The notes beneath the pieces were generated by a model. It was not told the origin of the DNA, made no database searches, and saw only the letters and a program-made list of their open reading frames with translations. Below, one piece after another: positions 34,298-43,438 of a stretch of DNA of 64,000 nucleotides (positions are counted from its first letter, which is position 1; each line of letters starts with the position of its first letter). The translations under genes and the position numbers were made by a program. This DNA is from Brevibacterium iodinum ATCC 49514 (GTDB lineage: Bacteria; Actinomycetota; Actinomycetes; Actinomycetales; Brevibacteriaceae), in the NCBI RefSeq assembly GCF_900169265.1, contig NZ_FXYX01000001.1, positions 1-64,000 of the forward strand, read 5' to 3'.

Positions 34298-35605
34298 TCA
34301 GCCCTCGGACAGCTGCGCCAGCCGGCGCCCCGCCAGATGGGCGAGGAACAGAGCCTGGTCGGCGAGGCCGTCGTCGCTGTGGCGGGCGCGAGGGGAATGA
34401 TTGGCTTCGCGTTCTTCGACCGGCAGATTCGGCAGGGCGACTCCGAAGTGTCCATAGGCTCCGGGCACGGCGTCGAGCACACGGGAGAAGTCCTCGGAAC
34501 CGGGCAGCGGATTCGCCTTGCGCACGGTCCGCTCCTCGCCGAAGAGGTCGGTGAAGGTGGAGAGGAAGAACTCGGCTTCGGCGTCGTCGTTGATCGTCGG
34601 CGGCAGGATCTGCTCGTACTCGACGTCGGCCGACTGGCCGTGGGCGGCGACGAGATCACGAACGAGCTGAGGCAGCTCCGCCTCGGCGCGGGAGGTCACA
34701 GCTTCCGAGAACGTGCGCACACTGACGACCAAGGTCGCGAAGTCGGGGACGACGTTGGGAGCGGTGCCGCCGTTGAACTGGCCGACGGTGACGACGAGCG
34801 GGTCGAAGATGTCGAAGCGGCGGGTGACGTATTCCTGCAGCTGGCCCACGAGCATGGCCCCCACCTGGATGGGGTCCTTGCCGGTGGCCGGGCGGGAGGC
34901 GTGCGTGCCCTTGCCGTTCACGGTGATCGTCATCTTCGAAAACGCCGCCATGTACGACCCGGGGCGGGAGCTGGCGACCCCGAGGTCGGCGTCGGCGGAG
35001 ACGTGGATGCCGAAGGCGGCTTTGACGCGGGGACCCGCGGCGTCGAGGACGCCTTCGTCGATCATCTTTCCGGCCCCGTCATAGCCCTCTTCGCCGGGTT
35101 GGAACATGAACACGACGTCGCCGGTCAGGGAGTCGCGGTCGCGGTGGAGGAGTTTGAGTGCGCCGACTAGCCCGGCGGTGTGCAGGTCGTGGCCGCAGGC
35201 GTGCATCCTTCCCGAGGTGGCCGCGAAGTCGAATCCGGTCGCCTCGGTGACGGGCAGTCCGTCCATGTCCCCGCGCAGGAGCACGGCGGGCACGACCCCG
35301 GTGGAGTCCTCCTTGCGGGCACCGCCGCGCAGGACGACGACGATCGACGACAGCCTCTCCCCCGTGCTCACCTCGACGTCGAGGCCTTCGCTGGCGTCGA
35401 GGACGAGTTTCTGCGTCACCGGCAGGTCGAGTCCGACCTCGACTTTCTCGTGCAGGGCACGGCGCAGGGTGACCAGGCCGGGTGCGATGTCGTTCGCGTC
35501 ATCGGCGGTGGGCAGGTGCACTTCGCGTGCTGCTGCAGCGGCTGTGGGAGTGTTGGTGTCGTTCGCGGTGGGAGTGACGTCGGCATCGTTGGGAAGTGAG
35601 CTCAT
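34298..35605 (-). CDS. M20-family metallopeptidase (amidohydrolase)
   Basis: Cytoplasmic dizinc amidohydrolase (435 aa) of the IAL/HippO/AmhX group, which removes acyl groups from amino acids or cleaves dipeptides. Zinc ligands are visible in ACGHDLHTAGLVGA, GEEGYDGA and the C-terminal GSEDF. A Thr/Ala-rich N-terminal 30 residues precede the domain. The start has TAGACT 6 nt upstream and is probably leaderless; nnr follows after 106 nt. The natural substrate is unknown; a cell-wall peptide is possible given the neighbours. Confidence 0.88.
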   Translation of the reverse strand: MSSLPNDADVTPTANDTNTPTAAAAAREVHLPTADDANDIAPGLVTLRRALHEKVEVGLDLPVTQKLVLDASEGLDVEVSTGERLSSIVVVLRGGARKEDSTGVVPAVLLRGDMDGLPVTEATGFDFAATSGRMHACGHDLHTAGLVGALKLLHRDRDSLTGDVVFMFQPGEEGYDGAGKMIDEGVLDAAGPRVKAAFGIHVSADADLGVASSRPGSYMAAFSKMTITVNGKGTHASRPATGKDPIQVGAMLVGQLQEYVTRRFDIFDPLVVTVGQFNGGTAPNVVPDFATLVVSVRTFSEAVTSRAEAELPQLVRDLVAAHGQSADVEYEQILPPTINDDAEAEFFLSTFTDLFGEERTVRKANPLPGSEDFSRVLDAVPGAYGHFGVALPNLPVEEREANHSPRARHSDDGLADQALFLAHLAGRRLAQLSEG

Positions 35606-35611
35606 GCCCTG

Positions 35612-35617
35612 AGTCTA
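35612..35617 (-). promoter_or_regulatory. -10 hexamer TAGACT of a leaderless gene
   Basis: TAGACT on the minus strand is followed by CAGGGC and the ATG of the M20 peptidase gene. Confidence 0.5.
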
Positions 35618-35681
35618 TTACCACCGGACACCGCAGCAGGATGGACGTCGATCCTGCTCACCAGCCTGCGCCCCGGAACAA

Positions 35682-36152
35682 CTACTGCTCCGGCATCTCG
35701 CCGAGGCGCGCGCCCTTACCGTACATCGAGTGGGTGAAGTGCTCAGCGGCACCTTCGATGCCGGGGCTCAGGGACGGCCCCTCCCCCTCGGCGATGACGA
35801 AGGTCATCGTCAGGTGCGCATCGTGGGTGATCGACAGGTGGATGTTCGTCCCGCCGATGGCACGGAAGTGCTCGAGCACGAGCCCGCGCAGACGGAAACT
35901 CGGCGCACCGGACCTGGCGGGGACCACCTCGGCGGACTGCCACGGCAGCCATCCGGGGAAGCCGATCGCTTTCTTCAGCGCCTCCTTCGCGGAGAACCGC
36001 GCCGCCAAGGAGGCATCCGTCCGGCGTTTGCCGTTGCGTTTGAGCTGCTCACCGGGAGTAAGCAGACGATCGAGCAGCTCGGGCACGCGTTCGATGTGCT
36101 CGGCGAAGCGCGGCACGTCGGCAATGTCAGTTCCGATGCCTAAAATCGCCAC
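35682..36152 (-). CDS. acpS: Holo-[acyl-carrier-protein] synthase
   Basis: Phosphopantetheinyl transferase (156 aa) that activates acyl carrier protein for fatty acid synthesis. The magnesium-binding Asp is in GIGTDIADVPRF at residues 5-16 and the second motif is RFSAKEALKKAIG near 52-64. A C-terminal tail of about 25 residues exceeds the usual length. Start is GTG 36152 with a strong GAGGAGG site 6 nt upstream. It follows glmS by 73 nt. Confidence 0.93.
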   Translation of the reverse strand: MAILGIGTDIADVPRFAEHIERVPELLDRLLTPGEQLKRNGKRRTDASLAARFSAKEALKKAIGFPGWLPWQSAEVVPARSGAPSFRLRGLVLEHFRAIGGTNIHLSITHDAHLTMTFVIAEGEGPSLSPGIEGAAEHFTHSMYGKGARLGEMPEQ

Positions 36153-36225
36153 AATCGAACCTCCTCAGATACCCGACCGACTCAGATGCCGGACCGACCA
36201 TTGTCGTGCCCGGCACCGAGGCGGA

Positions 36226-38100
36226 TCATTCGACAGTGACCGACTTCGCGAGGTTGCGCGGCTGGTCGACGTCGAGGCCCTTGGCCGTGGCCAGCTCCAT
36301 CGCGAAGATCTGCAGCGGAACCGTCGTCAGCAGCGGAGCCATGAGCGTCGTCGTCTCGGGCACGTAGATGACCTCAGAGGCGAACTGATCGACCTCTTCG
36401 TCGCCTTCCTCGGCGATGACGACGGTGTTCGCACCGCGGGCACGGACTTCCTGGATGTTCGAGATGACCTTCGCATGCAGCGAATCCCGGCCGCGTTTGG
36501 ACGGCACGACGATGATGACGAGCTGACCGTCGTCGATGAGCGCGATCGGTCCGTGCTTGAGCTCACCGGCGGCGAAGCCCTCGGCATGGATGTACGCGAG
36601 CTCCTTGAGCTTGAGCGCGCCCTCCATCGCCACCGGGTAGCCGACGTGACGGCCGAGGAACAGCACCGAATCGACGTCCTGATTGCGGTCGGCCAGGGCC
36701 AGGACCTGCGACTTCGTCTCGTCGAGGATGTGCTGGATCTTCGCAGGGATCGACTGCAGCTCGCCCAGGATCGTGCCGATCTCGTCGCGGAATTTGTTCC
36801 CCCGCAGCTGGGCGAGGTAGAGGCCGAGCAGGTAGCAGGCGACGACCTGCGACAGGAAGGCCTTCGTCGAGGCCACGGCGATCTCCGGGCCGGCGTGGGT
36901 GTAGAGGGCGGCATCGGATTCGCGTGGGATCGTCGAGCCGAAGGTGTTGCAGATCGCGATGACCTTCGCACCCTGCTGACGTGCGTGGCGGACGGCCATG
37001 ATCGTGTCCATAGTCTCCCCGGACTGCGAGATCGCCACGACGAGCGTCTTCTCCGTGACCACCGGATCCCGGTAGCGGAATTCGTGGGCCAGCTCCACCT
37101 CGGTGGGGATGCGGCACCAGTGCTCGATCGCGTACTTCGCGACCTGGCCGGCGTACGCTGCGGTGCCGCAGGCGATCACGACGATCTTGTCCACGGACTT
37201 GAGCACGTTCTCATCGATGTGCATCTCGTCCAGCGTCAGGCGGCCCTCGGTGTCGAGGCGGCCGAGCAGCGTATCGGCCACGGCCTGCGGCTGATCGTGG
37301 ATCTCTTTGTCCATGAAGGACGCGAAGCCGCCCTTCTCCGCCGAGGCGGTGTCCCAGTCGACCTCGAACTGCTCGCCCTCGACAGGGTTGCCTTCCGTGT
37401 CCGTGATCGTGACCGTCTCCGGGGTGATGGTGACGACTTCGTCCTGGCCGATCTCGACGGCTGTGCGAGTGTAGTCGATGAACGCGGCGACGTCGGAGCC
37501 GAGGAAGTTCTCCCCCTCGCCGAGGCCGATGACCAGCGGTGAGTTCCGGCGTGCGGCGACGACCTGACCGGGAGCATCGGCGTGGACGGCGAGCAGGGTG
37601 AACGCACCTTCGAGTTCGGTGGCGGTCTTGCGCATCGCGGCGGTGAGGTCGCCGGTCGCCTTGTAGTTCTTCGCCAGCTGGGCGGCGGCCACCTCGGTGT
37701 CGGTCTCAGAGAGGAACTCGACGCCCTCGGCGACGAGTTCCTTCTTCAGGTGGGCGAAGTTCTCGATGATCCCGTTGTGGATGAGCGCGAGCTTGCCGCC
37801 GTCGGCCAGGTGCGGGTGGGCGTTGAGGTCGGTGGGTCCACCGTGGGTGGCCCAGCGGGTGTGGCCGATTCCGGTCTGCGCAGCAGGCAGCGGGTTGGCC
37901 TCGATCTCCTCGGTCAGGGCGGAGAACTTTCCGGCCTTCTTCGCCGAGGCGAGCTGACCGTCTTCGGTCACGAGCGCGACACCGGCCGAGTCGTAGCCGC
38001 GGTATTCGAGCCTCTTCAGGCCGCCGAGCACGACATCGAGCGCCGAGTGGTCGGCATTGTCAACGGGGGCCTTTGATACATAGCCAACGATTCCACACAT
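36226..38100 (-). CDS. glmS: Glutamine-fructose-6-phosphate aminotransferase (isomerizing)
   Basis: Makes glucosamine-6-phosphate from fructose-6-phosphate and glutamine, the entry step to UDP-GlcNAc (624 aa). The Ntn glutaminase nucleophile is Cys2 (MCGIVGYV), GDS motif region RGYDSAGVAL follows, and two SIS domains occupy the C-terminal 350 residues (SQSGETMDTI; C-terminal DQPRNLAKSVTVE). TAAAAT ends 7 nt before the ATG and there is no ribosome site. GlmM, the next enzyme, is encoded at 41593-42945. Confidence 0.97.
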   Translation of the reverse strand: MCGIVGYVSKAPVDNADHSALDVVLGGLKRLEYRGYDSAGVALVTEDGQLASAKKAGKFSALTEEIEANPLPAAQTGIGHTRWATHGGPTDLNAHPHLADGGKLALIHNGIIENFAHLKKELVAEGVEFLSETDTEVAAAQLAKNYKATGDLTAAMRKTATELEGAFTLLAVHADAPGQVVAARRNSPLVIGLGEGENFLGSDVAAFIDYTRTAVEIGQDEVVTITPETVTITDTEGNPVEGEQFEVDWDTASAEKGGFASFMDKEIHDQPQAVADTLLGRLDTEGRLTLDEMHIDENVLKSVDKIVVIACGTAAYAGQVAKYAIEHWCRIPTEVELAHEFRYRDPVVTEKTLVVAISQSGETMDTIMAVRHARQQGAKVIAICNTFGSTIPRESDAALYTHAGPEIAVASTKAFLSQVVACYLLGLYLAQLRGNKFRDEIGTILGELQSIPAKIQHILDETKSQVLALADRNQDVDSVLFLGRHVGYPVAMEGALKLKELAYIHAEGFAAGELKHGPIALIDDGQLVIIVVPSKRGRDSLHAKVISNIQEVRARGANTVVIAEEGDEEVDQFASEVIYVPETTTLMAPLLTTVPLQIFAMELATAKGLDVDQPRNLAKSVTVE

Positions 38101-38107
38101 GAGGGAG

Positions 38108-38113
38108 ATTTTA
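38108..38113 (-). promoter_or_regulatory. -10 hexamer TAAAAT of leaderless glmS
   Basis: TAAAAT on the minus strand ends 7 nt before the ATG of glmS, the best -10 match among the leaderless candidates. Confidence 0.65.
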
Positions 38114-38257
38114 CGCACTGATAGCCGATCTGGGGTATTTCGGCGAGTCACGATCGGGTCAACGTGACGAACTGCACGCGCACGCGGGCGCGGGAGTACG
38201 CGGTTGGGACCGGCAGACCCGACGGAGCCCGAGACGGAACGGCCTCCTCGGCGGGGT

Positions 38258-38268
38258 GGGGGGGGGGG
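38258..38268 (+). repeat. Run of eleven G in the glmS/coaA spacer
   Basis: Eleven consecutive G bases stand in the 261-bp divergent spacer, about 95 bp upstream of coaA. The spacer also has a short direct repeat (GCGGGTGGCGAA, twice between 38305 and 38340). A homopolymer of this length is prone to slippage. Confidence 0.85.
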
Positions 38269-38361
38269 CGCCTCGGTGAGGGTGGCGGACTTTCGCCGAC
38301 CTGGGGCGGGTGGCGAAGACCTGACGCGGGTGGCGAACATGACGCATGACACAATGGGAGA

Positions 38362-39399
38362 ATGAGCCATGTCGACCCTCAATTGGACCGTGCGCGCAAG
38401 CTCGCCGGACTCAATACCGCCCGGCGCAGCGAACCGGACACGACGTCCCCATTCTGGGAATTCGACCGGGAGGTGTGGGGCACGCTCGCCCAGGCCACGC
38501 CGCTTCCGCTGAAGCAGCGCGACATCGAACGGCTGCGCGGACTCGGCGATCGGATCAACCTCGACGAGGTGGCCCAGGTCTATCTGCCCCTGTCACGGCT
38601 GCTCAACCTCTACGTCTCCGCACGGAGAGCGAAGCACGACCTGACCAGGGAGTTCTTCTCTCCGCTGCACGAACGCGGGCTGGAACCGCAGGATGCCAAG
38701 CGCACGCCCTTCGTCATCGGCGTCGCCGGATCGGTCGCCGTGGGCAAGTCGACGACGGCACGTGTGCTGCGCGAACTGCTCGCCCGCTGGCCCGACACTC
38801 CGCGCGTCGAGCTCATCACCACCGACGGATTCCTCTACCCCAACGCCGAACTCGACCGTCGCCGCCTCAACGGGCGGAAGGGGTTCCCCGAATCCTACGA
38901 CCGGCGCAAGCTGCTCAAATTCATCTCAGCCGTGAAATCCGGGGCTCCCGAGGTCCGTGCACCCGTGTATTCGCACCACACCTATGACATCGTTCCCGGC
39001 GCCGAGGTGGTCGTGCGCTCCCCCGATGTCCTCATCGTCGAGGGCCTCAACGTCCTCCAACCCGCCCGCCCCCGTCAGGACGGGACCGTGGGCTTGGCCA
39101 TCAGCGACTACTTCGACTTCTCCGTCTACGTCGATGCGCGCTCCCGCGATATCCGCCAGTGGTACATCTCGCGGTTCCTCAAACTCAAGCACGGCGCGTT
39201 CCAGGACGAGGACTCCTACTTCCACCGGTACTCGCAGCTCGACGATGACGAAGCGATCACCTTGGCCACGGAGATCTGGGACTCCATCAACTTCCCGAAC
39301 CTGCGCGAGAACGTCCAGCCCAGCCGCGGCCGAGCCGACCTCGTGCTCCACAAATCCTCCGACCACACCATCCGGAAGGTGCAGCTGCGGAAGCTGTGA
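38362..39399 (+). CDS. coaA: Type I pantothenate kinase
   Basis: Phosphorylates pantothenate, the first and controlling step of CoA synthesis (345 aa, slightly longer than the E. coli enzyme). P-loop GSVAVGKST at about residues 122-130; DGFLYPN, YDRRKLL and the pantothenate-binding [12 protein letters not shown] region are present. Upstream CACAAT ends 6 nt before the ATG, so it may be leaderless, though the hexamer is a poorer match. It is divergent from glmS. Confidence 0.95.
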   Translation: MSHVDPQLDRARKLAGLNTARRSEPDTTSPFWEFDREVWGTLAQATPLPLKQRDIERLRGLGDRINLDEVAQVYLPLSRLLNLYVSARRAKHDLTREFFSPLHERGLEPQDAKRTPFVIGVAGSVAVGKSTTARVLRELLARWPDTPRVELITTDGFLYPNAELDRRRLNGRKGFPESYDRRKLLKFISAVKSGAPEVRAPVYSHHTYDIVPGAEVVVRSPDVLIVEGLNVLQPARPRQDGTVGLAISDYFDFSVYVDARSRDIRQWYISRFLKLKHGAFQDEDSYFHRYSQLDDDEAITLATEIWDSINFPNLRENVQPSRGRADLVLHKSSDHTIRKVQLRKL

Positions 39400-39435
39400 C
39401 GGGGGTCGCCGGGTCGGAGCATCAGGACTTGGCGG

Positions 39436-39502
39436 CCGCCTCGGCGAGCTTGTAAGCGGACCTGTGACGGGAGTCGCCGGGCGGTGGTGAAATAGTTTCA
39501 CC
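39436..39502. promoter_or_regulatory. Spacer elements before the ABC exporter: dispersed motif and 17-bp palindrome
   Basis: A copy of the dispersed motif lies at 39436-39445. A palindrome GGTGAAATAGTTTCACC at 39486-39502 (7-bp arms, 3-nt centre) stands 147 bp before the exporter start and looks like an operator for a TetR- or MarR-type regulator. A near-identical block of about 20 nt (GTGACGGGGGTCGCCGGG) occurs at the end of coaA and again near 39463. Confidence 0.45.
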
Positions 39503-39648
39503 GCTCTGGCGGTTGCACAGTATGCACTGAACTACTCACCGCCGGCAGGCCACCCGCCCACGGCGGCGACCGGATGCGAGCGATCCTCGCACCGTCACGG
39601 GATCCCCCGTGCATGCTCGGTCGTTTCGGCAGCAGAAAGGGACCCAGT

Positions 39649-41511
39649 ATGAGCGTGCCATCCGCACATCACCTCATGTACTCCTCGGTCAAGAGCAAGA
39701 AGACCCCCGAGACGCGCATCCAACCGGGCATCTACAAGCGGATCGCCGGGTATGCGACCCGGCACAAGCGCAAACTCATCATCTTCCTGCTGCTGTCCGT
39801 GCTCACCGCGGGCATCGGCGTCCTCAACCCGGTGCTCGCCGGCGACGTCGTCAACGCGATCACCGGCGGCGGCCCTGTGTCCACGGTCGTGTGGCTGGCC
39901 GTGGCCATCGGCGGGTTGGCCATCGCCGATGCGGCCATCTCGATCACGAACCGGTACCTGTCCTCACGGATCGGTGAGGGACTCATCTTCGATCTGCGCA
40001 CGGCCGTCTACGATCACGTCCAGTCGATGCCGATCGCATTCTTCAACCGCACCCGCACCGGCGCCCTGGTCTCCCGGCTGAATACGGACGTCATCGGTGC
40101 GCAGCGAGCGTTTTCGAACACCCTGTCCGGCATCGTGTCGAACTTCGTCTCCCTGGCCCTGACCGTCGGCGTCATGGTCACGATCTCCTGGCAGGTGACC
40201 GTGCTGTCGATCCTGCTGCTGCCGCTGTTCATCATCCCCACCCGAATGCTCAGCGGGAAGCTCGCATCCCTGCAGTTCGAAGCGGCCAACAATTCCGCAG
40301 ACATGTCGACCCGCATGACCGAGCGCTTCTCCGCCGCCGGTGCCACCCTGGTCAAACTCTTCGGCAATCCTCGCCAGGAGAACGAGGAGTTCGCCGACCG
40401 CGCCGGCCAGGTCCGTGACATCGGCGTCAAGGTTGCGATGCTGCAGTCGACGTTCGTGTCCTCGCTGACTCTGGTCTCTGCCTTGGCGCTGGCTCTCGTC
40501 TACGGCGTCGGCGGTGCACAGGCCGTCGTCGGCAACCTCAACGCCGGTCAGGTCGTCACCCTCGCCCTGTTGCTCACCCGCCTCTACACTCCGCTGACGA
40601 TGCTCGCGAATGCACGCCTGGACATCCAGAGCGCCGTGGTGTCGTTCCAGCGGGTGTTCGAGATCCTCGATCTCGTGCCCTACTTCAAGGAGCCTTCGCA
40701 GCCGAAGGCCCTGCCCACCGGTGGGTTGGATGTGCAGTTCGATCACGTCGACTTCGCCTACCCCAGCGCCTCGCAGGTCAGCCTGGCCAGCCTCGAAGAC
40801 GTCTCCGTGCTCGACACCCGAGGCGGCGATCAGGTTCTCCACGATCTGAGCTTCACGATCCCCGCCGGGCACACCGTTGCCCTCGTCGGATCCTCGGGTG
40901 CGGGAAAGTCGACGATCGCGTCACTGCTGCCGCGGCTCTACGACGTCACCGGCGGCACGATCACCATCGGCGGAGTCGATGTTCGCGATCTGTCGTTCGC
41001 CGATCTGCGCGAGGCCGTCGGCGTCGTCACCCAGGACGGTCATGTCTTCCACGAATCGATCCGCGCCAACCTGGCGCTGGTCAATCCCGATGCCACCGAG
41101 GAGCAGATGCTCGATGCCATCGAACGGGCACAGTTGAGAAGCGTCATCGATGCGCTTCCCGATGGACTGGACACCGTCGTCGGCGAACGCGGGTACCGAC
41201 TCTCCGGAGGCGAACGTCAGCGCCTGACCATCGCCCGGATGCTGCTGGCGTCTCCGGAGATCGTCGTGCTCGATGAGGCCACCTCGGCGCTGGATTCGAC
41301 GAATGAGGCCGCGATCCAGCGTGCCCTGGCCCAGGCGATGCACGGGCGGACGGCTCTGGTCATCGCCCACCGTCTGTCGACGATCCGGCAGGCCGACACG
41401 ATCCTCGTCGTCGAGGCCGGTCGCATCATCGAGAAGGGCACTCACGACGAGCTGGTCAGCCGCGGCGGCCGCTATGCCGAGCTCTACGCCACCCAGTTCG
41501 CCTCGAGCTGA
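39649..41511 (+). CDS. ABC exporter, fused membrane and ATPase domains
   Basis: Half-transporter (620 aa) of the type IV (MsbA/LmrA/MDR-like) exporter class that acts as a dimer. Six helices span about residues 45-340, followed by the ATPase with Walker A VGSSGAGKST near 410, signature LSGGERQR, Walker B VVLDEATSALD and H-loop VIAHRLSTI. Exported substrate unknown. I chose ATG 39649, preceded by GAAAGGG, over in-frame upstream starts from 39574. A candidate operator lies upstream. It is a single-gene unit. Confidence 0.88.
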   Translation: MSVPSAHHLMYSSVKSKKTPETRIQPGIYKRIAGYATRHKRKLIIFLLLSVLTAGIGVLNPVLAGDVVNAITGGGPVSTVVWLAVAIGGLAIADAAISITNRYLSSRIGEGLIFDLRTAVYDHVQSMPIAFFNRTRTGALVSRLNTDVIGAQRAFSNTLSGIVSNFVSLALTVGVMVTISWQVTVLSILLLPLFIIPTRMLSGKLASLQFEAANNSADMSTRMTERFSAAGATLVKLFGNPRQENEEFADRAGQVRDIGVKVAMLQSTFVSSLTLVSALALALVYGVGGAQAVVGNLNAGQVVTLALLLTRLYTPLTMLANARLDIQSAVVSFQRVFEILDLVPYFKEPSQPKALPTGGLDVQFDHVDFAYPSASQVSLASLEDVSVLDTRGGDQVLHDLSFTIPAGHTVALVGSSGAGKSTIASLLPRLYDVTGGTITIGGVDVRDLSFADLREAVGVVTQDGHVFHESIRANLALVNPDATEEQMLDAIERAQLRSVIDALPDGLDTVVGERGYRLSGGERQRLTIARMLLASPEIVVLDEATSALDSTNEAAIQRALAQAMHGRTALVIAHRLSTIRQADTILVVEAGRIIEKGTHDELVSRGGRYAELYATQFASS

Positions 41512-41514
41512 GCG

Positions 41515-41580
41515 TCGATCAAGGGCCCGCCCGAATATGCTGCGGAAGACCGCGACATATCCGAGCGAGCCCTTGATCGA
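41515..41580. terminator. Long bidirectional hairpin (31-bp arms)
   Basis: Arms of 31 nt (41515-41545 and 41550-41580) flank a 4-nt loop; the outer 12 bp (TCGATCAAGGGC/GCCCTTGATCGA) pair with a single mismatch and the rest has few. It fills the 81-bp gap between the convergent exporter and glmM genes and fits a shared terminator. Confidence 0.85.
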
Positions 41581-41592
41581 GCGATAGAACGC

Positions 41593-42945
41593 TTACAGCG
41601 CGAGGTGTTCCTTGACTGACGCGGCCAGGCGCTCGGCCTGGGCGGAGGCGGCATCCTCGGTGGCGGCTTCGACCATGACCCGGATGAGCGGCTCCGTACC
41701 CGAGGCGCGCAGCAGCACGCGCCCGGTGTCGGCGAGTTCGGCCTCGACAGCGGCCACCTCGGCGGCGACCTGCGGGTGATCGACGTTGTTCTTGTCCACG
41801 CCCTTGACGTTGACGAGCGCCTGCGGCAGCTGCGGGATCTCCGCGGCGAGGTCGGCCAGGGTGCGCTTGGCATCGGCCATCCGCTTCATCAGATGCAGGG
41901 CGGTCTGCACTCCGTCGCCGGTGGTGCCGTGATCGAGCATGAGCACGTGTCCGGACTGCTCCCCGCCGAGCGCATACCCGTCGGCGAGCATCCGCTCGAG
42001 CACATACCGGTCGCCGACAGCGGTCTGCACGGTCTCGATGCCGTATTTGTCCATCGCCTGCTTCAGACCCAGGTTCGACATGACGGTCGTGACGAGGGTG
42101 TTGCCGCGCAGTTCACCGAGCTCCTTGAGCCCGATCGCCAGGATGCCCATGACCTGGTCACCATTGACGACCCGCCCCAGCGAATCCACGGCCAGGCAGC
42201 GGTCAGCGTCACCGTCGAAAGCCACGCCCAGATCGGACTGGGTCTCGACGACGAGGCGCTGCAGCGGTCCGAGGTGGGTCGATCCCACACCGTCGTTGAT
42301 GTTGAAGCCGTCGGGTTCGGCGGCGGAGACGATGACTTCGGCGCCAGCCTGGCGCAGGGCGGCGGGTCCGACGATGGACGCCGCACCGTGAGCGCAGTCG
42401 ACGACGACCTTGAGTCCCGACAGCGGGCGCACATTGTCGGCGTCGACACAGCGCACCAGGTGTTCGGTGTACTCGTCGGCAGCGGCCGGGTAGCGCGAGA
42501 TGCGGCCGACGTCCGCGCCGGTCGGACGGTCCCAGTCCTCATCGAAGATCGCGAGGATCTCGTCTTCGACTGCGTCGTCGAGCTTCGTGCCTCCCGCGGC
42601 GAAGAACTTGATGCCGTTGTCGGGCATGGGGTTGTGGGAGGCGGAGATCACGACTCCGAAGGCGGCGCCGGTGTCTTTCACGACCTGGGCGATGCCCGGC
42701 GTCGGCAGCATGCCCGCGTCGAGGACGTCGACTCCCGTCGAGGCTATTCCGGCGCTCAGTGCGGCGGAGAGGAATTCGCCGGACACGCGCGTATCACGTC
42801 CGACCACGGCGAAGGGGCGCTTCTCACCCGTCCAGCCGCGGCTGAGCACGCGTGAACCTGCGACCGAGAGCTGGAGCGCGAGTTTGGCCGAGATATCGTG
42901 ATTGGCCAGTCCGCGCACTCCATCGGTGCCGAAGAGTCGAGACAT
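41593..42945 (-). CDS. glmM: Phosphoglucosamine mutase
   Basis: Converts glucosamine-6-phosphate to glucosamine-1-phosphate for UDP-GlcNAc (450 aa). The phosphorylated serine is in GVVISASHNPMPDNG near residue 102, the metal-binding loop is DGDADRC near 240 and the sugar-binding GEQSGH is near 325. ATG 42945 follows GAAAGGATCTCCACT. In Actinobacteria glmM normally follows rplM-rpsI directly; here 493 bp of repeats separate it from rpsI. Confidence 0.96.
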   Translation of the reverse strand: MSRLFGTDGVRGLANHDISAKLALQLSVAGSRVLSRGWTGEKRPFAVVGRDTRVSGEFLSAALSAGIASTGVDVLDAGMLPTPGIAQVVKDTGAAFGVVISASHNPMPDNGIKFFAAGGTKLDDAVEDEILAIFDEDWDRPTGADVGRISRYPAAADEYTEHLVRCVDADNVRPLSGLKVVVDCAHGAASIVGPAALRQAGAEVIVSAAEPDGFNINDGVGSTHLGPLQRLVVETQSDLGVAFDGDADRCLAVDSLGRVVNGDQVMGILAIGLKELGELRGNTLVTTVMSNLGLKQAMDKYGIETVQTAVGDRYVLERMLADGYALGGEQSGHVLMLDHGTTGDGVQTALHLMKRMADAKRTLADLAAEIPQLPQALVNVKGVDKNNVDHPQVAAEVAAVEAELADTGRVLLRASGTEPLIRVMVEAATEDAASAQAERLAASVKEHLAL

Positions 42946-43079
42946 AGTGGAGATCCTTTCGTCAATGTCGGAGTCGATCTTAGTCGATCCGCTGTGTGTC
43001 GCTCGTGATGTCGGCACCCTCGCCGAGGCGGCCGGCCGCAGCCACGACCGTTGTGATCGATCGCGGCGTCGCGAGTGTC

Positions 43080-43234
43080 CGTTCAAGGCCGAGCGCGCTT
43101 TTCGTGCCGTGCCCAGCTCGAAATATGTGCTTCGCCTTGAACGACGGGAACGAGCGGAAGGTGATCGGTTCGTTCAAGGCGGAGCGCACTTATCGTGCTG
43201 TGCACCATGCGATATTCGCGCTCACGCATGAACG
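43080..43234. repeat. Two 64-nt palindromes, family B
   Basis: Two 64-nt copies, 43080-43143 and 43171-43234, separated by 27 bp. Each starts CGTTCAAGGC and ends in GAACG; internal arms (GAGCGC...CTTTTCG / CGAAAT...GTGCTTCG) pair imperfectly around a central GTGC. The copies agree with each other at most positions, so they are repeats of one element, not two independent terminators. Confidence 0.8.
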
Positions 43235-43325
43235 ACGGACTATGCGCCGAGGCGACACACCCGACCGCAGCCGCGGTCACGCGCAACGCCGGCCACGTCA
43301 GTGGCCGTGTGAGACGAGTCCGGAT

Positions 43326-43368
43326 ATGAGAATGCGGTCCCGAACCTGGTTCGGGACCGCATTCTCAT
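43326..43368. terminator. Perfect 20-bp hairpin after rpsI
   Basis: Twenty-base arms ATGAGAATGCGGTCCCGAAC and its exact complement flank a 3-nt loop. It lies 71 nt after the rpsI stop codon on the minus strand. There is no T tract, as often in high-GC Actinobacteria. It would end the rplM-rpsI transcript. Confidence 0.88.
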
Positions 43369-43438
43369 GTTCATGATGCTGAACTGTCGATGACTGCGAC
43401 TCAGTGGCAGACCAGCCGCAGTCGGTTCGCCAGCGAGA

